Source: Telluribacter roseus
GTDB lineage: Bacteria; Bacteroidota; Bacteroidia; Cytophagales; Spirosomataceae
Assembly: GCF_017355915.2 (NCBI RefSeq)
Contig: NZ_JAFEUV020000011.1
Coordinates: forward strand, 1-64,000
Length of the DNA: 64,000 bases
Reading direction: 5' to 3'
This document shows, in pieces, positions 1-9,650 of the stretch (its first letter is position 1; the number at the start of each line of letters is the position of its first letter). The notes beneath the pieces are model-generated. The model ran no database searches, had not been told where the DNA came from, and was given only the letters and a program-made list of their open reading frames with translations. The position numbers and the translations under genes were made by a program.

Positions 1-193
1 ATCAAGGCATTAATAATATGACACCCATCCAAATGGCTCAAAAACAGCATCCGCTGTGGACAAATTTTGCCCTTGCAATAACCTAGTTAACCAATACAGC
101 TAACAGGTAAAAGCCTTGAAGGGGGGAAGGTCTGATCGGTAAGATGGGCAGGTGGGTGTAAAGCAGCAGGAAGTTCCAGCAGTTTACATAACT

Positions 194-228
194 AAAAAAA
201 ATGCCCCTGCATCCAACAATGCAGGGGC
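194..228 (-). terminator. Rho-independent terminator of the cytochrome c/propeller gene
   Basis: A perfect 10-bp inverted repeat (203-212 with 219-228, 6-base loop, GC-rich) is followed on the minus strand by eight T residues (194-201). It lies about 30 bp beyond the stop codon of the gene ending at 261 and closes the minus-strand block. The rest of 1-260 shows no gene that I can support. Confidence 0.85.
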
Positions 229-260
229 GGTAGAATTATTCTTAGCTATTGATAGGTACA

Positions 261-3200
261 CTACATGCTTTCCATCGGATGCTCCTTGAGTAGCTGATCC
301 GGCGAATAGAAGTCTTTCTTGCTGTCGATTGAAGCCCTTACCTGCTTTACCTTTTCGGGGTAGATAGGGGGTGCCTGGTTGCCGAAGGAGTTTCTCACGT
401 AGGTTAGTACCGCAGCTACACCCTTATCGTCCAGCATACCAGCGTATGGGGTCATAGGTACTTGTCCGGGATACTTGACACCATTTACCTCCAGAGGCCC
501 CAGCAAGCCTTTCAGTACCACCTTAATCAGACGCTCCTCGTTTCCGGTTACCCACTTGGTACCTGCCAGGGGAGGGAAGCCCGAGGCCGTAAGTCCTTTG
601 CCATCGGGCTGGTGACAGGTAATACAGAAACCTTCACGGGAGAAGATTTCCCTTCCCTGCGTATAGAGTTCAAGGTCAGCGCCTTTCAGGTGTGAGGTGA
701 CGGCAATTTCCTTCTGTTTTTTGACGGGTCTGTCGTTTAGATGCGCCACGGCTGTTTCGTGAGCGTGTACCATCCAGTCATCCAGCGGCTTCTTTTCAGC
801 CTCCGCCAGCACGGGTAGTCCCTTTTCTTTGCCAATCCAGGAGGCCGCTACGATGGCTTCCAGGCGCACCCGGCTGTTGTCATCACGGGCGGCCTGGGTG
901 AGTAGCTGGGCCTGATCCGCTACCTGATGGCCCGTGTACCGGAGCACCCTTACCGCGGCGGCCCGGGCCCGGTAGTCTTTGGCCTGAAGCGTCTGGCGCA
1001 GGAGCTTCTGATCTACCTTATTCAAGCCCCAGGTTACCCAAAGAGCTTCCAGTACATGATGCTCGTATTGCGGATCATTTTTGTCCAGGCTGGCTACCCA
1101 CTTGGTTACTTTAGGTAGTACCTCTGAGGCATTCCGGCCCCTCAGCTCGCGGCGGGTCCGGTAGCGGGTGCGGAATTCGGGTAGTTTCAGGTTATCCAGC
1201 AGCTCTTCTACACTGGCTCCGGCCACTTTAGCTGGTTTGACCAGCGGGCGTGATGGATACGTGATGCGGTATACCCGGCCGTGCACGTGGTCGCGCAGGG
1301 GGTCGCGGGCGTTGTGCTGCATGTGACCCACCAGGATGTTGTGCCAGTCGATGAAGTACAGGGAGCCATCCGGAGCGAACTCCATATCCACCGGACGGAA
1401 GTTACGGTCTTCGCTGCTTACCAGATCTACCCGGTGCTTAGTCCTGAAGCCGGTACCGTCATCCTCTACCGCGTGCTGCTTCATACCCAGGAAACCAATG
1501 GTATTGTTGATCAGCATATCGCCCTGCACATTATCGGGGAAGTGGCGGCTGGATACAAATTCCAGACCGGAGGTTGGACGTACCATGTGATCTTTCTCAA
1601 TCAGCTGCTTTGACTTGTGGGTAGACTCACCGTAGCGGGGCAGTACCGAACCCGGCATCATCCAGCGTACATCCGGGCTGGATGTTTCGGCGAAGAAGTT
1701 TTGCCCCCATTCGTCAAAGGCAATACCCCAGGGGTTTGGAATGGCCAGCTGAGCGGTGCGCTCCAGGTGGCGGCGCTGCGGATTGTAGCGATAGAAGCCT
1801 CCGTTGGTTGCCCGTACCGGTCCATAGGGAGTCTCTACGTTGGTATGCAAAAAGACACCTTCTCCCATATAGATAGCACCGGACGGATCGGCCGCGAAGG
1901 CACTGATGGTATGGTGGGTATCGTGGTCGTCGAAGCCACTCAGGATAATCTCTTCCTTATCTGCCTTATCGTCGCCATTGGTATCGGTATAGAGCTTGAG
2001 GTTAGTACCCTGGGAGATGTAGACGCCTTCGGGCGCTAACTCAAAACCTACCGGCACGTGCAGACCCTCCACGAATATGGTTTGCTTATCCGCTTTGCCG
2101 TCGTTGTTGGTATCTTCCAGGATCAGGATCTTATCATTGGGCTTGGCATCTCCCGGCTTGTAGTGGGGGTAGGTAGGCATGGTAGCTATCCATAGTCTGC
2201 CTTTGTTATCAAAGCTCATCTGTACCGGATTGGCCAGGTCGGGGAATTCTACCTCGGAGGCAAACAGCTCCAGTTTATAGCCGGGGGCTACTTTGATCTT
2301 ATCAATGGCCTCCTGACCGTACAGGTACTTAAGGCTACCGTTCTTCTCGGGGTTAAAGTTAGTTTTTACCGGTGGCAGTTCTCTGGTATTTTTGTCCGCC
2401 GCCGCCAGATCCATCTTCTGCCCTTTGGTGGCTGCGAGCCAGATGGCGGTATCCCGGATAGCAGTCATCTGCCGGATTTTCTCAATCTCGAACGGGTAGT
2501 TGTCGGGGCCAAACGGGTTGTAGCGACGGCCATACGCGTGTACTCCGTTCGGAATTTTATAGTCGTTGTGCCACATCCAGTTTTTCTCCATGACGGCATC
2601 GTATACCAGTTGTCTGTTCGACTGGGACTTAGGGGCTACTTTTCCAAATACCTGATCAGCCAGTAGCAGCGACAGTTTTTTGTAGCCTTCGTCGTTGAGC
2701 TGGAAACCATCTATGGTCAGAGGCTCTTTGCTGGCCTCATACCACTTCTGAGAAGGCGCAAAGGCATCCACAAACAGAATGCCATTCCTGTCTGCCACTT
2801 CCTTCATGGCCCGGGTGTACAGCAGCAGGTTTTCGTTCTCCTTCTTACCGTTTGGCAGGTCGTACCGGGCCGAAAGGTCTTCGAAGGCAATGGGCGATAC
2901 CAGGGCTAACTGTGGGGCGGCGGTTCCGTTGTACTTCTGATTCTGTGTATGCTTGATGAAAGCTTCCAGTTCGGCCTTGTAGTTGTCCAAACCGGCTTTG
3001 CCCTGAAACGACTCACTATACCCGAAGAAGGCAATAATGACATCTGCTTTAAGGCGGCTTAGCCACTGGTCGGGGGATTCAAAGTGTCCCTCACTGCCCG
3101 AATTATTGGCATACTCAGTCTGAAAACGCTCGGCTCCCGGAAATGCCCAGGGCGAGAAGCGGGCCGAATGGGGCCGGAAACCGGGGGTATCACCTCCGTC

Positions 3201-3422
3201 AGCCATGTTGCGCACGACCAGTTTGTTGTCAGGGTAGCGCACCTGTAGCTCCGTTTCGAAATGATCGTAGTTGATCATTCTGGAGGCCAGGTTGTTACCG
3301 ATCAGGACAATGCGGGACCCATTGCTGATCTTAAGTGCATTGGATTGCGTGAATTGGAAGGCACTGAAAGCAACCAGTGCCAGTCCAACGGTCAGGATCA
3401 ATCCTTTAAGTTTTATAGTCAT
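261..3422 (-). CDS. PVC-type cytochrome c/beta-propeller dehydrogenase with N-terminal pseudo-SGNH domain and HEAT repeats
   Basis: Exported 1053-residue protein. An N-terminal hydrophobic segment (about 6-25) serves as signal or anchor. It is followed by an SGNH-hydrolase-like domain (about 35-262), a glucose/sorbosone-dehydrogenase-like beta-propeller (about 375-760), HEAT-like repeats (about 780-905) and a mono-haem cytochrome c domain with CITCH at 933-937 and a likely axial Met in the following VPMTPY stretch. Members of this PVC-type haem-binding family are thought to oxidise sugars or similar compounds in the periplasm and pass electrons to the respiratory chain. The SGNH part lacks the usual catalytic residues: block I reads GNN (42-44) instead of GDS, and block V has Gln where His is expected, so it is probably a binding module. 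It follows the ThuA gene by about 60 bp. Substrate unknown. Confidence 0.88.
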   Translation of the reverse strand: MTIKLKGLILTVGLALVAFSAFQFTQSNALKISNGSRIVLIGNNLASRMINYDHFETELQVRYPDNKLVVRNMADGGDTPGFRPHSARFSPWAFPGAERFQTEYANNSGSEGHFESPDQWLSRLKADVIIAFFGYSESFQGKAGLDNYKAELEAFIKHTQNQKYNGTAAPQLALVSPIAFEDLSARYDLPNGKKENENLLLYTRAMKEVADRNGILFVDAFAPSQKWYEASKEPLTIDGFQLNDEGYKKLSLLLADQVFGKVAPKSQSNRQLVYDAVMEKNWMWHNDYKIPNGVHAYGRRYNPFGPDNYPFEIEKIRQMTAIRDTAIWLAATKGQKMDLAAADKNTRELPPVKTNFNPEKNGSLKYLYGQEAIDKIKVAPGYKLELFASEVEFPDLANPVQMSFDNKGRLWIATMPTYPHYKPGDAKPNDKILILEDTNNDGKADKQTIFVEGLHVPVGFELAPEGVYISQGTNLKLYTDTNGDDKADKEEIILSGFDDHDTHHTISAFAADPSGAIYMGEGVFLHTNVETPYGPVRATNGGFYRYNPQRRHLERTAQLAIPNPWGIAFDEWGQNFFAETSSPDVRWMMPGSVLPRYGESTHKSKQLIEKDHMVRPTSGLEFVSSRHFPDNVQGDMLINNTIGFLGMKQHAVEDDGTGFRTKHRVDLVSSEDRNFRPVDMEFAPDGSLYFIDWHNILVGHMQHNARDPLRDHVHGRVYRITYPSRPLVKPAKVAGASVEELLDNLKLPEFRTRYRTRRELRGRNASEVLPKVTKWVASLDKNDPQYEHHVLEALWVTWGLNKVDQKLLRQTLQAKDYRARAAAVRVLRYTGHQVADQAQLLTQAARDDNSRVRLEAIVAASWIGKEKGLPVLAEAEKKPLDDWMVHAHETAVAHLNDRPVKKQKEIAVTSHLKGADLELYTQGREIFSREGFCITCHQPDGKGLTASGFPPLAGTKWVTGNEERLIKVVLKGLLGPLEVNGVKYPGQVPMTPYAGMLDDKGVAAVLTYVRNSFGNQAPPIYPEKVKQVRASIDSKKDFYSPDQLLKEHPMESM

Positions 3423-3485
3423 GGAGTTAGGAATTTTATATTTCTCTGCGAATCTGCGGCTGGACCGAGTACCGACCCGGCTTGT

Positions 3486-4385
3486 CTACTTTACGATTCC
3501 CCGGTAAGGTACATCTATGTCAATCTTGCCTTTCCACTTTTTAGGAACGGGCTTGTCGAGCAGCCAGTGAATGGCATTGACCGTCATGCGCTGCAGGCTC
3601 TCATCTTTGAAGTCTTCGGGATGTCCCAGTGTCGTGAAGAATACTTTGGCACCGTGCTTATTCTTCCAGGTCCAGGCTACCGGATTTTCAATGGCGGCCT
3701 TGTCCGGATTCACCGATTTGCCCATCAGGAGCAGGGTAGCGTCTTTGGGTGGATAATCAGGGCGCACCCGGTACAGCCAGGATGGTACGTGGAAAGCAGG
3801 GGCTACCCCCGTCAGTATGGGATGCTTGGCTGCCTCGGGAATGATGGTGACGTCCGTAGTACTTTCGTGACCGTAGTGGGTATGACCAGCTCTGCCCCAG
3901 CCCGGAGGGGTACCAAAAGCCCGCTCGCCAAAGGCATTCCACACTTCGGATTCATGCCCCTTGGGGAAGTTAAAGGCGTGGGTAGAGGTACGGAAGCCCA
4001 TCACCGGCTTACCCGAGTTGAGGTAGGCATCGATATGCTTGAGCTGATCGGGAGGAAGCTGGCGCCACCGCAGAAAGAACACCGCCATATCTGCCTGGGC
4101 CAGGGCTTCCAGGCCGGGGATGTTCTGCTCGGCATTCTGATTGGGAGATGCCTTCAGTACTTTGGTACGTAGCCCGTAATTTTTCTCAAGCTCAGCCGCG
4201 AGCAGGGGCAGGGTTTGTTCGCCGCTGTACTCGTGGTCACCGGTAACAAAGACGACCAGAGGCTGTTGTTTTTGAGTCGGTTGCTGCCGGGTTACAAAAG
4301 CGGCTGATAGGCCGGCCAGTACCAGGAGAAACAAACCTGTTATCCATCTCAGATCTAAACGCTTTCTTTTTACTTGAATAGGCAT
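3486..4385 (-). CDS. ThuA-domain protein, membrane-anchored or exported
   Basis: A 299-residue protein with an N-terminal signal anchor (about 12-30, after a basic stretch) and a ThuA domain (about 40-285) of the class I glutamine-amidotransferase-like fold. Visible family features are FVTGDHEYSG near the start, the MGFRTSTHAF segment, and a conserved C-terminal stretch with TLGHPEDF. ThuA of rhizobia acts in trehalose use through 3-keto sugars. Related domains in Bacteroidota and Planctomycetota usually sit beside or inside propeller-cytochrome dehydrogenases, as here (next gene is 261-3422). I infer a role in handling an oxidised sugar outside the cytoplasm; the substrate is unknown. It probably belongs to the unit starting at the sigma factor, although a hairpin at 4500-4541 separates it from susD. 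Confidence 0.85.
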   Translation of the reverse strand: MPIQVKRKRLDLRWITGLFLLVLAGLSAAFVTRQQPTQKQQPLVVFVTGDHEYSGEQTLPLLAAELEKNYGLRTKVLKASPNQNAEQNIPGLEALAQADMAVFFLRWRQLPPDQLKHIDAYLNSGKPVMGFRTSTHAFNFPKGHESEVWNAFGERAFGTPPGWGRAGHTHYGHESTTDVTIIPEAAKHPILTGVAPAFHVPSWLYRVRPDYPPKDATLLLMGKSVNPDKAAIENPVAWTWKNKHGAKVFFTTLGHPEDFKDESLQRMTVNAIHWLLDKPVPKKWKGKIDIDVPYRGIVK

Positions 4386-4499
4386 ACGTAATAATAAGGT
4401 TAGGATGTAACGTTAGTTAGTACCAGAGACGAAGTTTGAGTAACTAACCATGAGTTAATCAGGCAACATTTTTAACTATAGAAAGCAGTAGAATAGCAT

Positions 4500-4541
4500 C
4501 CTATACCGTAGGTAGTTTTAAATTGACACCTACGGTATAGG
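4500..4541. terminator. Strong hairpin between susD and the ThuA gene
   Basis: A perfect 14-bp inverted repeat (4500-4513 with 4528-4541) with a 14-base loop lies 25 bp after the susD stop. The A-run (AAAAAC) is on the upstream side for minus-strand transcription and no strong T-run follows, so it may be an attenuating or 3'-stabilising hairpin rather than a full terminator. The downstream ThuA gene may then be expressed at a lower level than susCD. Confidence 0.6.
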
Positions 4542-4566
4542 AAAAACAAACGCTGGGAGTGATGGA

Positions 4567-6072
4567 TCAGTATCCGGTATTCTGCTTGAGCTTGTTGTTG
4601 TTACGGATTTCAGCGGTCGGGATGGGGAACAACAGCTCTCTTTCCTTCAGGACCGGCCCGTAGGAGAACTTGTGACCCACAAAGTCTTCGAACTTCCGGG
4701 TACTAACGTTGAAGGCCTTGCGGAGCCGGACCATATCGTACCAGGTAATGTTCTCAAAGCTCAGCTCATGCCAGCGCTCTTTCCAGATGGCTTCCCTCAG
4801 TTGCTCTTTGGTCATGCCTTTTAGTTCAGGCAGGTTGGCCCGCTTCCGTACCTGGTTTACCGCATCATACACTGCCTGTGAGGGACCGCCCGCTTCGTTG
4901 GCTGCTTCGGCATAGGTAAGCAGTACCTCCGCATAGCGCATCACGGGCCAGTTGAGGCCACTGCTGGTGGTAGAAAGCTGCGCCTCCAGGTCAAAGTGCT
5001 TATACAGATAGTATCCACCCAGCGACCGGGTCTTGCTCCGGTCGCTTCTCAGCGAAAAGGTGGAGTAGTAGAATTGCTTCTCTTCGGCCCGCTTATCACC
5101 CGGCTCATACGACTCTACGAATTCCTTATTGGCAAAGATGGCCCCTGTCTCATCCGTATAGGCCGAGATGCCCTGGTTGTAGGGAATGATGGAGGTCTGC
5201 CAGTTAGAAGGCATCACAAAAGCCGCGTACTGAACCATAAAGATGTTTTCACCTATGTTCTTACGGGCGGGAGTATGCAGGTCATCGTAGGAGGGGAACA
5301 GGCTGTACTTGCTCGACTGAATCACCTCATTGGCCTTTTCGGCAGCTTTCTGGTAGTATTCGGCCCCCTTCTGTAAGGGATATCCCGCCATAGTCAGGTA
5401 CACGCTGGACAGCAGCGACTTGATCGCTCCCGTGCTGACACGGCCGGTGGCATCGGTAAAGGGGAGTCCCGAGTTCTCGGCCTCCACCAGATCCGCTACG
5501 ATCAGCTTGTACACTTCTTCGGGTGTTGACTGGGTTGGGTACAGGTTCTCCGATTTTAGATCAACCGGCTCGGTAATGAGAGGGATGTTACCGAATATCC
5601 GGACCAGGTTGTAGTAGTAGAGCGCACGCAGGAACCGGGCCTCACCCATGTACCGTTTTTTGGCTGCTTCATCCATGTTGATGCCCGGTATCTTGGCAAT
5701 GGCCAGGTTGGCATTGGCAATGCCCCGGTAACTGCTGGTCCAGTAGGTACCGCCGTATTCATTGTCTGAGTTGTTGACCAGGTTACGCACGAAGATGCTG
5801 TTCTGGGCCTGCCCGAGTTCGGTATTGGCCAGTCCCGTGGCAAACTCAAGCATCATCCAGGGGGCCCCGTTAAAGCCGCCACCCAATACGGCTCGCATAC
5901 TCTCGTAGATGGAGTTGACGGCACTCTGCGCGTGCTCGGGTTTGGTGAAGTAGTTCTCCATCGTAAAGTTGGAGCGATCAGGCTCTTCGAGGAAGTCGGA
6001 GCAGCTGGCACCGGTGAATAAGATAGAACCAGTAAGAAGGATCTGGATATATGATTTTATAGTACGTTTCAT
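4567..6072 (-). CDS. SusD/RagB-family outer-membrane nutrient-binding lipoprotein
   Basis: A 501-residue lipoprotein. The signal sequence ends in a lipobox with Cys near residue 24 (FTGASCSDFLEEP), which is the standard SusD start. TPR-like helical segments follow, with the family signature around SPEEVYKLIVADL-type residues (about 165-180) and the C-terminal RagB region (ERWHELSFE, about 435). SusD proteins cap the SusC channel and bind the ligand on the cell surface. It lies 27 bp after the susC gene at 6100-9525 and must form the pair with it. Ligand specificity cannot be read from sequence. Confidence 0.95.
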   Translation of the reverse strand: MKRTIKSYIQILLTGSILFTGASCSDFLEEPDRSNFTMENYFTKPEHAQSAVNSIYESMRAVLGGGFNGAPWMMLEFATGLANTELGQAQNSIFVRNLVNNSDNEYGGTYWTSSYRGIANANLAIAKIPGINMDEAAKKRYMGEARFLRALYYYNLVRIFGNIPLITEPVDLKSENLYPTQSTPEEVYKLIVADLVEAENSGLPFTDATGRVSTGAIKSLLSSVYLTMAGYPLQKGAEYYQKAAEKANEVIQSSKYSLFPSYDDLHTPARKNIGENIFMVQYAAFVMPSNWQTSIIPYNQGISAYTDETGAIFANKEFVESYEPGDKRAEEKQFYYSTFSLRSDRSKTRSLGGYYLYKHFDLEAQLSTTSSGLNWPVMRYAEVLLTYAEAANEAGGPSQAVYDAVNQVRKRANLPELKGMTKEQLREAIWKERWHELSFENITWYDMVRLRKAFNVSTRKFEDFVGHKFSYGPVLKERELLFPIPTAEIRNNNKLKQNTGY

Positions 6073-6099
6073 GAGTATCTGCTGTTAGAAGGTTAGCTA

Positions 6100-9000
6100 C
6101 TAAAGACCTACGTTCAATCCTACGGTGAATACCCGTGGCTTGGGGTACGCGTACAGATCCACGCCCTGATCAAAGGCCGCGCCCGAAGTGGATACTTCCG
6201 GATCGTAGCCGGGGTACTTGGTAGACAGGAAGAAGTTCTGTACGGAGGCGAATACCCGCAGGCGGTTCAAGTGGAGCCTCTGGGTTATGTTATTGCCGAA
6301 CCGGTACGACAGGAGCAGGTTGCGGCCCCGCAGGAACGATCCGTCCTGCACCCGGTCGGAATCGTTGTTGGTGTTGTAGCCAGCCGATACGGGTCGCAGT
6401 TGGGCTATGTTGGTATTCTGGTTCTCGGGTGTCCAGGCGTTGAGTACGGTTTTGAAGCTGTTGGCAATACCCTGGCGGTCTTCGGCGGAGTGCTTGCTAC
6501 GGAACAGTACATCATTGCCGTACATAAACTGCAAATCTACCACCAGCTCAAAGTTCTTATAGCCAAAAGTGTTGATAAAGCTACCAAAGCCATCGGGGAT
6601 ACCCTTACCTATGATTACCCGGTCGTTGTCATTGATGCGGCCGTCGTTGTTCACATCCTGGTACTTGATATCGCCGGGCTTCTTCAGGTACTTGGCCGCT
6701 TCTGACTCCTCGGCCGTACTCCAGGTACCCTGGTGTACAAATCCAAAGAATGAACCCACCGGCTCGCCTTCCCGGATAATGGTAGATCCGGTAAAGATGT
6801 CCGAACCGCCGGTCAGCGCAAGTACCTTGTTTTTATTAATGGAGATATTAAAGTTGGTGCTCCAGGACAGGTCGCGGCCGGACAGGTTGACGGTGTTGAT
6901 TCCCAGTTCGACGCCTTGGTTTACCATGCTTCCGATGTTCCGGCTTACGGTAGTATAGCCACTGCTGGATGGCACCGGCGCGCTTAGTAGCATATCAGTA
7001 GTAAGCTTACGGTACACATCCGCTTCCAGCATGATGCGGTTGCTTAAAAGCCCCAGTTCCAGGCCGGCGTCAAACTGCTGGGTTTTCTCCCAGCGCAGGT
7101 CCGGGTTAGCCAGGCGGTTTACCCCGATACCTACTTCGCGGGAGTTGTTGAAAATGACAGAGTAGTTACCCAGTCCGGCCAGCGCCTGGTAGGCTGTAAT
7201 TTCGGAGTTACCCGTTACCCCGTAGCTGGTGCGGAGTTTGAGGTTAGAGATAGCGGGTATAGCCTGCATGAAATCTTCCTCCGTGATACGCCAGGCCAGT
7301 GCTGCCGATGGGAATACCGCATACCGGTTAGCCGAACCAAACTTTGAGGAACCGTCGATACGACCGGTGAAGGTAACCAGGTACTTGTTCTTGAAGCCAT
7401 AGTTGATGCGGCCAAAGTAGGAGTTAAGACCATAGGCCACCGTGCTTGAAGTGGCTGGTTGGACTACCGAACCGGCTCCCAGGTTGTTGAACTGGAAGTA
7501 GTCATCCTGGAAGCGTTGCGCTCTGGCGACATTGTTAAAGCGATCTACGTGCTGCCACGCAATACCAAGTAAACCGTTGAAAGAGTGAATATTGGCGAAG
7601 GTCTTGTTATAAGTCAGGTAGTTTTCAAACTGCCACGAGTTGTGACGATCGTTGGTAATGGAGGCATCTCCGCCCTGGTTTCTGGAAATGTAGTTGAGGG
7701 TACGGCCACCGTAGTAGTCGATACGCTGGTTGATGATGTTGGTACCCAGCGTAGTACGTAGCTCTAGGCCATGCCCAAAGTTGATGTTGGAGTAGATATT
7801 ACCCAGCATGGTTTGGGTCTTGAGGTAGTAGAGGCGCTCTCTGGCCACGTGCAGGGGGTTACCTCCCCCTTCCATGCCCGGATAGTCCTCATTGCCTCCC
7901 CAGCGGCCATCGGGATATTTTACCGGTATAATAGGCAGGGCTTCCAGTACCTGACGCATGGCTATGATACCTCCGGCTCCCAGCGGGTCTACCTGGCTTT
8001 CGTTCTGATCGTTGTAGCTGAGTGAACCTCCCACTTTCAGCCACTTTTTGATCTGGCTGTCAAACACGAAGCGGCCCGCGTAGCGCTTCAGCCACGACTC
8101 GTGCATGAGACCTTCTTCATTTCTGTAGCCCAGGTAGGCACCGTAGCTGTCTTTGCCGTTACCCCCCGCGAACGAAAGCTGGTGGTTCTGGATCAGGGCC
8201 TGCCGGAAAGCTTCGTCCTGCCAGTCGGTATTGTAGAGGGGCTTGCCATTGGCGTCAAACAGGAGAGGATTGGTACGCTTGGTTTTGGGATCGGTGTACT
8301 TGCCACCGGCCCAGCCTACTGGGTCATACTTCTGAGCATTCTGATAAGCGATCTCTTCTACCCGCAGGAATTCCTCCGAGTTCAGCAGGGGTATCTTACG
8401 GGGCAGTACGCCTATCCCGTAGTCGGTGTCGTAGTTAACCCGGCCGCCATCCTGGCTGCCCCGTTTGGTAGTGACGAGTATGACGCCGTTGGCTCCCCGG
8501 GCTCCGTAAATAGCGGTAGCCGAAGCATCCTTAAGTACCTCGATGGAGGCAATGTCATTGGGGTTGATGTAGTCGATGGGGGTACTACCATTGGCCAGGT
8601 CGGCGGCGTTGAGAATCACTCCGTCTATAACATACAGCGGGTTGTTAGCTACACTCACCGAGGTATTGCCCCGGATACGGATATTGGCCCGGCCGCCCGG
8701 TCTGCCTGAGTTGACGGATACGTTCACACCCGTAATACGTCCTGACAGCGCCTGATTCAGCGAAGCTACCGGACGCTCCTGCAGGGTTTCGCCTTTGACC
8801 GTACCTACGGCTCCCGTTAGGTCGGACTTGCGCTGGGTACCGTATCCTACCACCACCACTTCTTCCAGTGATTTCAGTTCGGGCGACATCTGTACCGTCA
8901 GTACGGATTCACCGCCAATGGCTACTTCCTTGCTCTGGTAGCCCACAAAGCTAAAAACCAGAATAGCGGAATTGTCAGGTATATCCAGTTGAAATTTGCC

Positions 9001-9525
9001 TTCGGCGTTGGTAGTGGTACCACGCTGTGTACCTTTTTGAACTACACTTACGCCAGGCAGACCCGTTCCGCTTTCATCCGTTACAGTACCCGATACGGCC
9101 CGCAGGGCATCGTTGACGGCCAGTTTTCTATCGGACTCTGTGTTCAGACTACTTGATGGGGGAGCTGGTATCGATGAAAGTACCACCTTCCGGCCCACTA
9201 CCTCATACTTAACGTGGATCTGGTTGAAGAGCTTGCGGAGTACTTCATCCAGCGTGGAGTTACTTACGTTCAGGGTCACTTTTTGCGTAGGTGCAATTAC
9301 CTGTGAGCTATATACGAACCGGACGTCCGTGGCTTTCTCGATCTCAACGAGTACCTTCTTCACTTCTTTCCCTTCTGCTTTGATGGAGAGCCGGCGTTTC
9401 AGGTACTCCTGGGCGCTGGTTTCGTGGGCGTACGAAACCCCTATGAAGAGTACCATGACTAAACTTTGGGTTAAGGAAAACTTCATGAGTTTAATCCAGA
9501 TTTGGCTTGTAAGAAGTTTTTTCAT
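6100..9525 (-). CDS. SusC/RagA-family TonB-dependent transporter with N-terminal STN domain
   Basis: An 1141-residue outer-membrane protein. The order is signal peptide (to about 40), STN domain (about 45-120) that receives FecR-type signalling, carboxypeptidase-regulatory-like domain (about 140-225, starting VSGTVTDESG), TonB plug (LEEVVVVGYGTQ box near 220-232, then plug to about 350) and a beta-barrel to the C-terminus (ending FTVGLNVGL). The STN domain marks it as a transducer type: ligand binding can signal through the plug to the anti-sigma factor FecR at 9651-10748. FecR and the ECF sigma factor lie directly upstream in the same direction, as expected for a sigma/anti-sigma regulated nutrient-uptake unit. 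It exceeds the usual 1000-1050 residues because of the STN domain. Confidence 0.95.
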   Translation of the reverse strand: MKKLLTSQIWIKLMKFSLTQSLVMVLFIGVSYAHETSAQEYLKRRLSIKAEGKEVKKVLVEIEKATDVRFVYSSQVIAPTQKVTLNVSNSTLDEVLRKLFNQIHVKYEVVGRKVVLSSIPAPPSSSLNTESDRKLAVNDALRAVSGTVTDESGTGLPGVSVVQKGTQRGTTTNAEGKFQLDIPDNSAILVFSFVGYQSKEVAIGGESVLTVQMSPELKSLEEVVVVGYGTQRKSDLTGAVGTVKGETLQERPVASLNQALSGRITGVNVSVNSGRPGGRANIRIRGNTSVSVANNPLYVIDGVILNAADLANGSTPIDYINPNDIASIEVLKDASATAIYGARGANGVILVTTKRGSQDGGRVNYDTDYGIGVLPRKIPLLNSEEFLRVEEIAYQNAQKYDPVGWAGGKYTDPKTKRTNPLLFDANGKPLYNTDWQDEAFRQALIQNHQLSFAGGNGKDSYGAYLGYRNEEGLMHESWLKRYAGRFVFDSQIKKWLKVGGSLSYNDQNESQVDPLGAGGIIAMRQVLEALPIIPVKYPDGRWGGNEDYPGMEGGGNPLHVARERLYYLKTQTMLGNIYSNINFGHGLELRTTLGTNIINQRIDYYGGRTLNYISRNQGGDASITNDRHNSWQFENYLTYNKTFANIHSFNGLLGIAWQHVDRFNNVARAQRFQDDYFQFNNLGAGSVVQPATSSTVAYGLNSYFGRINYGFKNKYLVTFTGRIDGSSKFGSANRYAVFPSAALAWRITEEDFMQAIPAISNLKLRTSYGVTGNSEITAYQALAGLGNYSVIFNNSREVGIGVNRLANPDLRWEKTQQFDAGLELGLLSNRIMLEADVYRKLTTDMLLSAPVPSSSGYTTVSRNIGSMVNQGVELGINTVNLSGRDLSWSTNFNISINKNKVLALTGGSDIFTGSTIIREGEPVGSFFGFVHQGTWSTAEESEAAKYLKKPGDIKYQDVNNDGRINDNDRVIIGKGIPDGFGSFINTFGYKNFELVVDLQFMYGNDVLFRSKHSAEDRQGIANSFKTVLNAWTPENQNTNIAQLRPVSAGYNTNNDSDRVQDGSFLRGRNLLLSYRFGNNITQRLHLNRLRVFASVQNFFLSTKYPGYDPEVSTSGAAFDQGVDLYAYPKPRVFTVGLNVGL

Positions 9526-9616
9526 AGGTTTGATTAAGGTTAAAGGTTCTGGTAACTAGGAACTTATGCGACGGGTGGTTACTTTGGCGAGTGGTACCCG
9601 TGGTTTTACCTTACTA

Positions 9617-9644
9617 GGCAGGGGGTGGCGCTCCTGCCTTTTTT
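9617..9644. terminator. Hairpin with T-run on the plus side, in the FecR-SusC gap
   Basis: GGCAGG (9617-9622) pairs with CCTGCC (9633-9638) and is followed on the plus strand by six T (9639-9644). All neighbouring genes are on the minus strand, so the T-run is on the wrong side for them. It could stop antisense transcription or act as a weak minus-strand hairpin between fecR and susC. Confidence 0.4.
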
Positions 9645-9650
9645 GTGTTG

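Noticed and set aside
3261-4172. 303-codon plus-strand frame across the ThuA and cytochrome genes
   Set aside because: It overlaps two well-supported minus-strand genes and shows no recognisable protein features.
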